Shown: one piece after another, positions 47,084 to 54,687 of the stretch
Position numbering within the stretch: the first letter of the stretch is position 1
Layout of the letters: each line of letters starts with the position of its first letter
DNA from: Duganella sp. BJB476
GTDB taxonomy: Bacteria; Pseudomonadota; Gammaproteobacteria; Burkholderiales; Burkholderiaceae_D
DNA length: 64,000 bases
Reading direction: 5' to 3'
Assembly: GCF_003416895.1 (NCBI RefSeq)
Contig: NZ_QVIO01000001.1
Coordinates: 248,001-312,000, forward strand
Translations under genes and position numbers: made by a program
Notes under the pieces: model-generated
The model's database searches: none
The model's input: the letters and a program-made list of their open reading frames with translations, nothing else
What the model was told of the DNA's origin: nothing

Positions 47084-47695
47084 ATGAAAGATATTTCTGC
47101 AACAGCTCGCAAGTCCGGCCGCCCGCGCACTTTTGACGCGGAGACGGCGCTGGACAAGGCCATGAAAGTGTTCTGGGAGAAGGGGTACGAAGGCAGCTCG
47201 CTGCCGGAGCTGACCGAGGCGATGGGCATGAACCGTCCCAGCCTGTACGCCGTGTTCGGCAACAAGGAAAACCTGTTCCGCTTGGCGCTGGAGCGCTACG
47301 GCGCTTCCCACGATCCGCTGTTCAATGCGGCGCTGGCGCAGCCGACCGCGCGCGCCGTGGTCGAGCATTTTTTGCGCGGCAATGCCGACGCCCAGACCGA
47401 ATCCGAGAACCCGCATGGTTGCCTGGTGATCAACGGCGCGCTCGCTTGCAGCGACGATGCGTTGCCAATACGCGACTCTTTGATCGAACGCCGCGCCGCC
47501 AGCGAGGCCAAATTGCGCGCGCGCCTGGAGCGCGCCAAGGCCGACGGCGACCTGCCGGCCGACAGTTGCTCGGGCCAGATGGCGCGCTATGTGATGACGG
47601 TCTCCAATGGCATGGCAGTGCAGGCGGCGGCCGGCGCCACCCGCAAACAGCTACAGGAAGTGGTGGACCAGGTACTGCGCGGATGGCCTTCTTGA
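47084..47695 (+). CDS. TetR/AcrR-family repressor
   Basis: 203 residues. Helix-turn-helix at about 30-55: GYEGSSLPELTEAMGMNRPS-LYAVFGNKENLF, the standard TetR form; then a ligand-binding helical domain with HGCLVINGALAC typical of the branch that regulates MFS exporters and oxidoreductases. The start codon directly follows a palindromic operator and has no ribosome site, so the message may be leaderless-like or poorly translated. It should repress the divergent exporter and itself. Confidence 0.9.
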   Translation: MKDISATARKSGRPRTFDAETALDKAMKVFWEKGYEGSSLPELTEAMGMNRPSLYAVFGNKENLFRLALERYGASHDPLFNAALAQPTARAVVEHFLRGNADAQTESENPHGCLVINGALACSDDALPIRDSLIERRAASEAKLRARLERAKADGDLPADSCSGQMARYVMTVSNGMAVQAAAGATRKQLQEVVDQVLRGWPS

Positions 47696-47820
47696 GGTTA
47701 TGAAAATATTGCTTAAAAAATACATCTGATATTAAAATGAAATTTTAGTTGTGTCTTTGAAATTAGTCGGTAGAATAGCGTTATTGAGTCGCCGTTCCCC
47801 TCCTTTTTGAAAGTCATAAC

Positions 47821-48429
47821 ATGAAAATGTCCAAACTGATCCTGGCAGCAGCCATTGCCGCAGCAAGCGTTTCGGGCGCCGCATCGGCCGCCAACCTGAT
47901 CCAGAACGGCGACTTTGAAATCGCCAGCGGCGTCAATCTGAACAACTACACCGTGGTGGGCGCAGGCGATGGCGCGATCGCCTACTGGACCGTCGGCGGT
48001 AACTCGGTCGACATCATCAACAACAGCTACAACGCGATTTCGGGCAACAGCATCGACATGCTGGGTTCGCCGGGTCCTGGCGTACTGTCGCAATCGTTCA
48101 ACGCAGTTGTCGGCGCCACTTACACGCTGTCGTTCGACCTGACCCACAATCCAAACTCGCACGGCGCCGGCATGGATGTGTTCGTTGGTGGCAACCACTA
48201 CGCGTTCGACGGCAGCACCCCGGTCACCAATTACACCTTCAACTTCACCGCCACCAGCGGTTCGCAAGCGCTGGTGTTCAGTAGTGTCGGTGGCGACGGC
48301 TGGTCGGGCGCCGTGCTGGACAATGTGTCCGTCACCGCCGCCGTACCTGAGCCGGAAACCTACGCCATGATGCTGGCCGGCCTGGGCCTGGTAGGCGTCA
48401 TCGCCCGCCGCCGCAAAGCAGCCAAGTAA
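47821..48429 (+). CDS. PEP-CTERM sorted exported protein
   Basis: 202 residues. Signal peptide (MKMSKLILAAAIAAASVSGAASA), then a beta-sandwich-like body beginning NLIQNGDFEIASG, as in carbohydrate-binding or choice-anchored exported proteins, and a C-terminal PEP-CTERM tail: AVPEPETYAMMLAGLGLVGV followed by RRRK. The tail is recognised by an exosortase, tying the protein to exopolysaccharide-related export; none is encoded in the window. Function of the body is unknown. A bidirectional terminator follows. Confidence 0.88.
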   Translation: MKMSKLILAAAIAAASVSGAASAANLIQNGDFEIASGVNLNNYTVVGAGDGAIAYWTVGGNSVDIINNSYNAISGNSIDMLGSPGPGVLSQSFNAVVGATYTLSFDLTHNPNSHGAGMDVFVGGNHYAFDGSTPVTNYTFNFTATSGSQALVFSSVGGDGWSGAVLDNVSVTAAVPEPETYAMMLAGLGLVGVIARRRKAAK

Positions 48430-48441
48430 CAGACAGCACGT

Positions 48442-48501
48442 AAAAAAGCCCGCCGGCACTGAGCGCATTCTTAAGCGCGTTCAGGCCGGCGGGCTTTTTT
48501 T
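48442..48501. terminator. Bidirectional rho-independent terminator
   Basis: AAAAAAGCCCGCCGGC (48442-48457) pairs with GCCGGCGGGCTTTTTT (48485-48500, one further T). The loop contains CTGAGCGC / GCGCGTTCAG, which extends the hairpin. A-run on the left and T-run on the right allow it to stop transcription from the PEP-CTERM gene (+) and from the FHA gene (-). Confidence 0.88.
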
Positions 48502-48503
48502 AT

Positions 48504-48591
48504 CCGGGGTCAGGTCTGACATTCGGACACGAGCTCTGCCGTAGCGCCTAGTACGGCAGAGCTCGTGTCCGAATGTCAGACCTGACCCCGG
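48504..48591. repeat. Perfect 40-bp inverted repeat with an 8-base loop
   Basis: Bases 48504-48543 are the exact reverse complement of 48552-48591, with GCGCCTAG between. The outer part reads CCGGGGTCAGGTCTGACATT on each arm. It ends 3 bases short of the FHA gene stop codon. The GGGTCAGGTCTGACA wording resembles repeat units dispersed in genomes of this group (REP-like elements mobilised by tyrosine transposases), but no transposase is in the window. Confidence 0.85.
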
Positions 48592-48594
48592 GGG

Positions 48595-49584
48595 TTATTC
48601 GTCGCCGTCGTCGTCGTCGGTTTCCGGCGTGCCGTCCTTGACCGCGCGGACGCGGGCGGCGTCGGCGCCGGTTTTGAGCTTGGCGGCATCGGCCATGAAC
48701 TGGTCGACGCTGCGGTCGGGACTGTGCCGCACTTCCGGCGGCAGCAGCACCGACATGTACAGCTCATCCGAGGCGCGTCCCGTGCTTTGCAGATTGGTCA
48801 TCAACATCAGGCCGGCGCCGCCCACCAGCATCACCCAGCAGCTGATCGCAAAGCGACGCGGATGGTGGGGCTTGATGGTGATCAGGTGGAAGAACAGCAT
48901 GCCACAGGCGATCGCCAGCGTGACCAGGTTGCCGTAGCGGGTGAACGCTTCGGCCGACCACGCATACGCCAGCGCCGCGCCGCCGACCCGCCACACACCC
49001 AGCACGGCCAGGCCGCTGCCGAGGATGAACAAGTGCCGGCCCAGCCGCGCGTGGCTGCCGAACAGGCGGTTGGCCAGCGCCCACACGCCGCTCCACAGCA
49101 GGCCTGCGGCCAGGCTGCTTGCCAGCACCAGCAGGTAGCGTATCAACGCGAACGGTTCGACGTCGGACAGCCAGGTTTCCAAGCAGGTGCAGATGGCGAT
49201 CAGCGCCAGGCCGATGGTGGCCGGCGCCGCGCCTTCCCAGCCGTGCATGGTGGTGTCCGCCACTTCGGCGGCGACCGGAAAGTCGGCCGCGCGCACCCGC
49301 AGCCGCGTGTGGCCCAGGCGCACCATGGTGTCGCCCTCCAGCACCACGCTGGTCTGGCGCTTGCCTTGCAGGTAGGTGCCGTTCTTGCTGCCCAGGTCGC
49401 GCAGCACCAGCTCGCCTTCCTCGTTGGCGTCGACCACGGCGTGGGCGGCGGCGCTGTGGGCGTCGTCGAGGATGACGTCGTTATCGTAGCTGCGGCCCAG
49501 GCGGATCGGCAGTGCGGCTACTTTGTGACGGTGCAGCACGTCGCCGTTGCGAGCCAGGATTTCGATGAAGTAGGGGGCTTTCAT
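48595..49584 (-). CDS. FHA-domain membrane protein
   Basis: 329 residues. N-terminal FHA domain (about 8-105) with the phospho-threonine-binding residues in IRLGRSYDNDVILDD, AHAVVD and DLGSKNGTYLQGK. About six membrane helices follow (from residue ~118 to 270), then a polar tail ending in an acidic run (ETDDDDGDE). It would bind a phosphorylated partner on the cytosolic face. Start overlaps the protease stop by 4 bases (ATGA), so the two are made together and likely act as a pair. Confidence 0.82.
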   Translation of the reverse strand: MKAPYFIEILARNGDVLHRHKVAALPIRLGRSYDNDVILDDAHSAAAHAVVDANEEGELVLRDLGSKNGTYLQGKRQTSVVLEGDTMVRLGHTRLRVRAADFPVAAEVADTTMHGWEGAAPATIGLALIAICTCLETWLSDVEPFALIRYLLVLASSLAAGLLWSGVWALANRLFGSHARLGRHLFILGSGLAVLGVWRVGGAALAYAWSAEAFTRYGNLVTLAIACGMLFFHLITIKPHHPRRFAISCWVMLVGGAGLMLMTNLQSTGRASDELYMSVLLPPEVRHSPDRSVDQFMADAAKLKTGADAARVRAVKDGTPETDDDDGDE

Positions 49585-51014
49585 TGCTTGCCTCCCTTGG
49601 CTGGAGCGGCCGCCACGACAGGCTTCTTGACCACCGGCGCCAGGCCCAGCGATTCGATGAACACGCGCGACAGGCGCAAGCCGTTTTCATACGAGACGCC
49701 GCGCGCATCGAGCCGGCTTTGCAGGCTCATCAAACCCTGGTCGGTGCTGGCGGTCAGCAGCGCGAAATCGTACAGGCCGGCGAACTTGCGGTAGGCGCGC
49801 ACGCACAGCACGGCGCGCAGCGGCAGGTCCTTGTTCTTGACGAAGTCCTCGGTGCACTGCGGGCCGGTCAGGCGGGTGTCCTTGCTGGTGCCGAAGTGCT
49901 CGTTCTTGAACGAAGAGCTGGCCAGTTGCGCGAAGCGCAGCTTGTCCAGGCCGGTGCTGCGCAGGTACTGGTGGCGTATGCTCAGCTGGCCTGTCTGCAG
50001 CGAGCCGCTGACGAAGATCGCCGACTCCATCGCGCAGCTGGCGTCATCCACCGTGAACGGCTTGTCGGCCTTGACATTGGAGCGGCCCCAGCAGCGCATC
50101 TGCTCGGACTCGCGCACCGGCACCTGATACGGGCCCATCGGTTTCAGGGTCAGCGGGCTGGCCAGCAGCTGGTCGACCATGGCGCGCTGATGGTTCAGCA
50201 ACTGGGCGGCGACCACGGCGGTGAAGTCGGTCGGCGTTTTCTTTTGCTGCTCCACGCGCTTGAGCAAGTCCTGCGCAAAGCGGGCCGGCACCAGGAAGCT
50301 GACCAGTTCGCCATCGAGGCGCTTGGAGACGTTGACGCCGGCCACCGCACCGTCCACCGTCACGCTGGGGCCGCCGCTCATGCCGGAGTTGATCGGGCCG
50401 GTGAACATCAGCTGGTCGTAGAAGCTGCGCGCGATCACGCCGTTGTAGGCGCCTTCGGAAATGGCGAAGCCCAGGTCGAGCGGATTGCCCAGCGAGTACA
50501 GGTACTGGCCCTGCGTCAGCTTGGCCAGCTGTTCGGGGATCTTGAAGAAGCCGGTACCGTTGCGGCTCACGCGCAGCACGGCCAGGTCGTGCAGCACGTC
50601 TACCGCCAGCAGTTCGACGTTGCCGCGCTGGCCGCTGGTGTCCACCCATTCGCCGACGTAGGTGTCGGGATCGAGCGCGAACTGCGAGACCACGTGGTAG
50701 TTGGTGACCACCAGGTTGCTGGTGCCGATCAAAAATCCCGAGCCGACCGACGATTGCGTGCGGCCGCTCTTGAGCAGCGAGCGCACTTGCAGGATGTCGT
50801 TTTTGGCGGAACCGTAGAGATGCTGGGCCGCGGTGGAGGGTGGCGGCAGCGGGGCGGCGTCGGCGTTGTCGGCGTCGGGCGCCGAGGCCTTGGCGGAAGA
50901 CTGCGCGGCGGCCAGTTGCGGCAGCTTGGCCGGCGCATTCGCGGCCGGTGCCGCCAGCGCGGCGGCGTAGACCCAGCTCAGGGCGATGACAATAGCAAGC
51001 TTGTTAAATTTCAT
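49581..51014 (-). CDS. Exported trypsin-like serine protease
   Basis: 477 residues. Signal peptide to about 22, Ala/Pro-rich linker, then a trypsin-like domain with the triad His107 (VVTNYHVVS), Asp143 (DVLHDLAVLRVS) and Ser213 (NSGMSGGPSV). The C-terminal ~230 residues are not PDZ-like and are unrecognised; paired cysteines (MRCWG, ASCAME, PQCTED, AVLCVRA) suggest a disulfide-bonded periplasmic domain. It resembles HtrA-type proteases only in the catalytic half. Upstream partner in a two-gene unit with the FHA membrane protein. Confidence 0.82.
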   Translation of the reverse strand: MKFNKLAIVIALSWVYAAALAAPAANAPAKLPQLAAAQSSAKASAPDADNADAAPLPPPSTAAQHLYGSAKNDILQVRSLLKSGRTQSSVGSGFLIGTSNLVVTNYHVVSQFALDPDTYVGEWVDTSGQRGNVELLAVDVLHDLAVLRVSRNGTGFFKIPEQLAKLTQGQYLYSLGNPLDLGFAISEGAYNGVIARSFYDQLMFTGPINSGMSGGPSVTVDGAVAGVNVSKRLDGELVSFLVPARFAQDLLKRVEQQKKTPTDFTAVVAAQLLNHQRAMVDQLLASPLTLKPMGPYQVPVRESEQMRCWGRSNVKADKPFTVDDASCAMESAIFVSGSLQTGQLSIRHQYLRSTGLDKLRFAQLASSSFKNEHFGTSKDTRLTGPQCTEDFVKNKDLPLRAVLCVRAYRKFAGLYDFALLTASTDQGLMSLQSRLDARGVSYENGLRLSRVFIESLGLAPVVKKPVVAAAPAKGGKQ

Positions 51015-51047
51015 GCAGTCCTTAAAATCAAGCTTTAAAAACTCACC

Positions 51048-51701
51048 TTACAGCGCGCCATCCTCCACCGGCGCCGGCGTCAGCGGCGTCATCATGTGGC
51101 CCAGCTTGGCTGCCTTGGTGTTCAGGTAGTGCTGGTTGAAGGCGTTGCGGTTGACCAGCAGCGGAACGCGCTCGGCCACCTCGATGCCCAGTTTGGTCAT
51201 GGCATCGATCTTACGCGGATTATTGGTCATCAGGCGTAAGCTTTTGACACCGAACTGCGCCAGCATCGGTTGCACCAGGCCATAGGTGCGCTGGTCCGGC
51301 TTGAAGCCCAGCTGCTCGTTGGCCTGCACCGTGTCGGCGCCGGCTTCCTGCAGGCGGTAGGCGCGGATCTTGTTAATCAGGCCGATGCCGCGGCCTTCCT
51401 GGCGCAGATACAGCAGCACGCCGCGGCCTTCGGCGGCGATCTTCTTCAGCGCGCCTTCCAGCTGGGCGCCGCAGTCGCAGCGCTGCGAGAACAGCACGTC
51501 GCCGGTCAGGCACTCGGAATGCACGCGCGCCAGCACCGGCTCGCCGTTGCCGATGTCGCCCAGCACCATCGCCAGGTGTTCCTTGCCGGTTGCCTTTTCG
51601 ACAAAGGCGTGCAGCGTGAACTGGGCCCAAGGGGTCGGCAGGGCGCAGGAGGTCATGTAATCCAGTTCGTCTGTTGCCGGGGTTGCTGCGCTCTGCGACA
51701 T
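51048..51701 (-). CDS. ribA: GTP cyclohydrolase II
   Basis: 217 residues from ATG 51701 (an in-frame TTG at 51716 is possible). Zinc cysteines in [20 protein letters not shown], the catalytic [16 protein letters not shown] and the GTP-binding DQRTYG and LMTNNPRKI segments are all intact. It opens GTP to form the first riboflavin precursor. Free-standing, not fused to RibB. The terminator upstream (51735-51775) isolates it from the pirin gene. Confidence 0.95.
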   Translation of the reverse strand: MSQSAATPATDELDYMTSCALPTPWAQFTLHAFVEKATGKEHLAMVLGDIGNGEPVLARVHSECLTGDVLFSQRCDCGAQLEGALKKIAAEGRGVLLYLRQEGRGIGLINKIRAYRLQEAGADTVQANEQLGFKPDQRTYGLVQPMLAQFGVKSLRLMTNNPRKIDAMTKLGIEVAERVPLLVNRNAFNQHYLNTKAAKLGHMMTPLTPAPVEDGAL

Positions 51702-51734
51702 AGCTATGCTCTTCAATTAATTGATATTCAAGGT

Positions 51735-51775
51735 AAAAAAGGCGCGCCGGGCTGTTCGAACAGACCCGGCGCGCC
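51735..51775 (-). terminator. Rho-independent terminator of the pirin gene
   Basis: Read on the - strand, GGCGCGCCGGG and CCCGGCGCGCC form an 11-bp stem, extended by an inner CTGTTCGAACAG palindrome, and six T's follow (A-run at 51735-51740 on +). It lies between the pirin stop and the ribA start. Confidence 0.85.
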
Positions 51776-51824
51776 CTTCATGATACCAAAACTGGCGGAA
51801 AGTTTTTTTAGGCCGGCCTCTAGC

Positions 51825-52526
51825 TTAAGCGGGCAGGTCGAACACCAGTACTTCGGCCGCTTTGGCGTCCTGCAGTGTCACCTGCGTTTCGCCGGTGATT
51901 TTCAGCGCATCGCCGCCTTTGAGCGCGGTGCCGTTGACCGTCACCTCGCCACGGATCACGTGGACATAGGACTGGCGCCCTTGGGCCAGCTCATGCTTCA
52001 GGCTGTCGCCGGCCGTCATGATGGTGGCGTAGATCGCCGCATCCTGGTGGATCAGCACCGAGCCTTCGCGGCCGTCGTTGGAGGCGATCAGGCGCAGCTG
52101 GCCCAGCTTGCTCTCCGGCGTGAAGTGCTTTTCCTCGTAGCTCGGCGGAATGCCGGTCTGGTTGGGCTGGATCCAGATTTGCAGGAAATGCACCTGTTCG
52201 TTCGGCGAATGGTTAAACTCGCTGTGACGCACGCCGTTGCCTGCGCTCATGCGCTGGACGTCGCCGTAATGCAGCACCGAACCGGTGCCCATGCTGTCCT
52301 TGTGTTCCAGCGCGCCGCTGAGCACGTAGGAAATGATTTCCATGTCGCGGTGGCCGTGGGTGCCGAAACCCTGGCCGCCGAGCACCTGGTCTTCGTTGAT
52401 GACCAGCAGCGGGCCGAAACCGGTGTGCTTCGGATCGTGATAGCTGCCGAACGAGAAGGTGTGGCGCGATTGCAGCCAGCCGTGGTTGGCGACGCCGCGT
52501 TCTTCACTTTTACGAATTTGCAACAT
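51825..52526 (-). CDS. Pirin-family protein
   Basis: 233 residues, a double cupin. Metal ligands sit in FGTHGHRDMEIISYVLSGAL (His-x-His and Glu) and in YGDVQRMSAGNGVRHSEFNH (His). N-terminal SRHTFSFGSYHDPKHTGFGP is the family start. Bacterial pirins act as quercetin-2,3-dioxygenases or metabolic regulators; the true substrate is unknown. It is divergent from a LysR gene, a very common pairing, and so probably under its control. Confidence 0.93.
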   Translation of the reverse strand: MLQIRKSEERGVANHGWLQSRHTFSFGSYHDPKHTGFGPLLVINEDQVLGGQGFGTHGHRDMEIISYVLSGALEHKDSMGTGSVLHYGDVQRMSAGNGVRHSEFNHSPNEQVHFLQIWIQPNQTGIPPSYEEKHFTPESKLGQLRLIASNDGREGSVLIHQDAAIYATIMTAGDSLKHELAQGRQSYVHVIRGEVTVNGTALKGGDALKITGETQVTLQDAKAAEVLVFDLPA

Positions 52527-52668
52527 GGTAGGGCTCCGTTTCTTGTAAGTTAATGTGCGATAATTTTGAAAGCTGTTTTCTTATCGCTGCATCCATGAAT
52601 CACAGTATAAGCGGGTGCTACGGAATAAAAAAACGGAAAATTTACCGCTTTACTATCGAAAAAATCGA

Positions 52669-53613
52669 ATGCTCAGACTCAGCCTCGAAGCCCTGCAAAT
52701 CGTCGACGCCATCGACCGCCGTGGATCGTTCTCCGCCGCCGGCAAGGAGCTGCACCGCGTGCCCTCGACCATTTCCTACACCGTCGGCAAGCTGGAGGAC
52801 GACCTCGGCGTGCAGGTGTTCGAGCGCAACGGCCCGCGCGTGGTGCTGACGGCGGCCGGCGTCGAGCTGCTGAAGGAGGGGCGTTACCTGCTGAAAGCCG
52901 CGCAAGACCTGGAGCACCGCGTGCGCCGGGTGGCCTCCGGCTGGGAGACCGAGCTGGCGGTCGGCATGGATTCGATGTTCTCGGCCTGCATGTTCCACGA
53001 CGATATCAAGGCCTTCTACCAGGTCGCCCAGCAGACCCGGCTGCGCATCGTGCAGGAAGCCCTGTCCGGCGCCTGGGAAGCGCTGCTGGACCGCCGCGCA
53101 GACCTGCTGGTGGGCGTGGCGGGCGACGGCCCGGCCGGTGGCGGCTACGTCTCCCTGCCGATCGGCAAGATCGGTTTCGTGTTCGCAGTGGCGCCGTCGC
53201 ATCCGCTGGCGGCGGTGGAAGGCCGGCTGGACCGCGTGCAATTGCAGCAACACCGCGCCGTCAGCGTGGCCGATTCGGCACGCCAGATGGCGCCGCGCAC
53301 CGTCGGCCTGTTGCTGGGCCAGGACACGCTGACCGTGCCCGACATGGCCACCAAGTTCCAGTATCAGCTGGCCGGCATGGGGTTCGGCTTCCTGCCGGAG
53401 CCGTGCGCGCGCGCCGCCATCGCCGCCGGCCTGCTGGTGGAGAAGCAGGTGGAGGAGCCCAAACCGGCCGAAACCTTCTACCTGGCCTGGCGCAGCGGCG
53501 AGCACGGCGCCGCGCTGCAGTGGTGGCTGGACCGCATGAAACAGCCGGGACTGTTCGAGCGCCTGGTCGGACATTTGCCGCACCGCTTGATATTGCCCGT
53601 CTCGGCAGCATAA
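52669..53613 (+). CDS. LysR-family regulator next to pirin
   Basis: 314 residues from ATG 52669; the earlier ATG at 52615 would add a poorly conserved Lys-rich stretch. Helix-turn-helix DRRGSFSAAGKELHRVPSTI-SYTVGKLEDDLGVQVFERNG is standard, with a substrate-binding domain of about 200 residues (MDSMFSACMFHDDIKAFYQV). Divergent from the pirin gene across about 140 bases. By analogy it activates pirin expression; the effector is unknown. Confidence 0.9.
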   Translation: MLRLSLEALQIVDAIDRRGSFSAAGKELHRVPSTISYTVGKLEDDLGVQVFERNGPRVVLTAAGVELLKEGRYLLKAAQDLEHRVRRVASGWETELAVGMDSMFSACMFHDDIKAFYQVAQQTRLRIVQEALSGAWEALLDRRADLLVGVAGDGPAGGGYVSLPIGKIGFVFAVAPSHPLAAVEGRLDRVQLQQHRAVSVADSARQMAPRTVGLLLGQDTLTVPDMATKFQYQLAGMGFGFLPEPCARAAIAAGLLVEKQVEEPKPAETFYLAWRSGEHGAALQWWLDRMKQPGLFERLVGHLPHRLILPVSAA

Positions 53614-53682
53614 TGTTGGCCGACGCCAATAATTTCGGAGTACCATAGCGGGATCACCGACCGCTTTCGCTGGACACGCTCA

Positions 53683-54687
53683 ATGACTGCTACGACTGCC
53701 ATGCCGCCTGTGTTTTTGCATCCTTTGGCCGACCGCAACGGCGTGCCATCGGCGTTGCTGCTCGATGCCAGTGGCTTGCAGGTCGATATGGTGCCCGCCA
53801 GCGTGTTGCAGGAGCTGGCTTCCGGCAGCATGAGCTGCTACTACCGCCTCCGCCTTGGCGTTGGCCAGGCCGACGCCAAGGCGGAGGCCGTCCATCAATT
53901 GCTGAACGAGGCCGGCTGGAAGGCGCTGCCCGCCAATAAAGTCCACCACTGCGACAGCGTGCTCGGCGCCGACCTGCCCACCGGTGTGTCGTGGATCGAG
54001 GGCGACTGGTTCCTGGCGCCGCCGCCCAAGCCGGTCGGCAGCCAGGCCGCCTCGCGCGCGCTGGCGCTGAAGCTGGTGCAACTGGTCTCGGCCGACGCCG
54101 ACACCCACGAAATCGAAGCGCTGCTGCGCCAGGACCCGACGCTGTCCTATCACCTGCTGCGGCTGGTGAACTCGCTGGGCATGGGCACCGGCCGCCGCGT
54201 CACCAGCTTTTCGCAAGCCATTTTGATCCTGGGCCGCTCGCAGCTGCGCCGCTGGCTCAACCTGATGCTGTTCTCGTCGCGCGAGGCCGACCAGCGCTCG
54301 GCCATGCTGCTGGCGCGCGTGTCGGTGCGGGCGCGGGCGATGGAGCTGCTGTCCAAGGCCGCCGGCTATGACAAGCCGCACCAGGAGCAGGCCTTCATGG
54401 CCGGCATGTTCTCGCTGCTGGGCGTGTTGTTCGGCATGCCGCTGGCCGAGGTGCTGAAACCGCTGACCATCAGCGAAGCCGTGCAACTGGCGCTGCTGTC
54501 GCGCGAAGGCGAGCTGGGCCAGCTGCTCAGCGTGGTCGAAGCCGCCGAACACGACGATGTCGCGGCGCTGACGCAAGGCTTGCAGGCGCTACAGATCGAC
54601 AACGCCGGCTTCAATCAGATCCTGGCCGACGCCTACTTGTGGATGCAGGGCGTATCGGCGGGCAAGGCGGGTACTCCCCATGCATGA
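53683..54687 (+). CDS. HDOD-domain signalling protein
   Basis: 334 residues. The HDOD domain covers about 125-320 (LALKLVQLVSADADTHEIEA, LLRQDPTLSYHLLRLVNSLG, RRVTSFSQAILILGRSQLRR, FMAGMFSLLGVLFG), a helical phosphohydrolase-like fold without metal ligands. The first ~120 residues may be a shrunken EAL-type domain, as EAL-HDOD (YuxH-like) proteins are common; the EAL signature is absent. It overlaps the next gene by 8 bases, so it is probably the partner of that cyclic-di-GMP protein. Confidence 0.85.
   Translation: MTATTAMPPVFLHPLADRNGVPSALLLDASGLQVDMVPASVLQELASGSMSCYYRLRLGVGQADAKAEAVHQLLNEAGWKALPANKVHHCDSVLGADLPTGVSWIEGDWFLAPPPKPVGSQAASRALALKLVQLVSADADTHEIEALLRQDPTLSYHLLRLVNSLGMGTGRRVTSFSQAILILGRSQLRRWLNLMLFSSREADQRSAMLLARVSVRARAMELLSKAAGYDKPHQEQAFMAGMFSLLGVLFGMPLAEVLKPLTISEAVQLALLSREGELGQLLSVVEAAEHDDVAALTQGLQALQIDNAGFNQILADAYLWMQGVSAGKAGTPHA

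Noticed and set aside
48504..48591. Reading the 40-bp inverted repeat as the ends of an intact insertion sequence
   Set aside because: The arms are separated by only 8 bases, so no transposase could lie between them, and no target-site duplication is evident.
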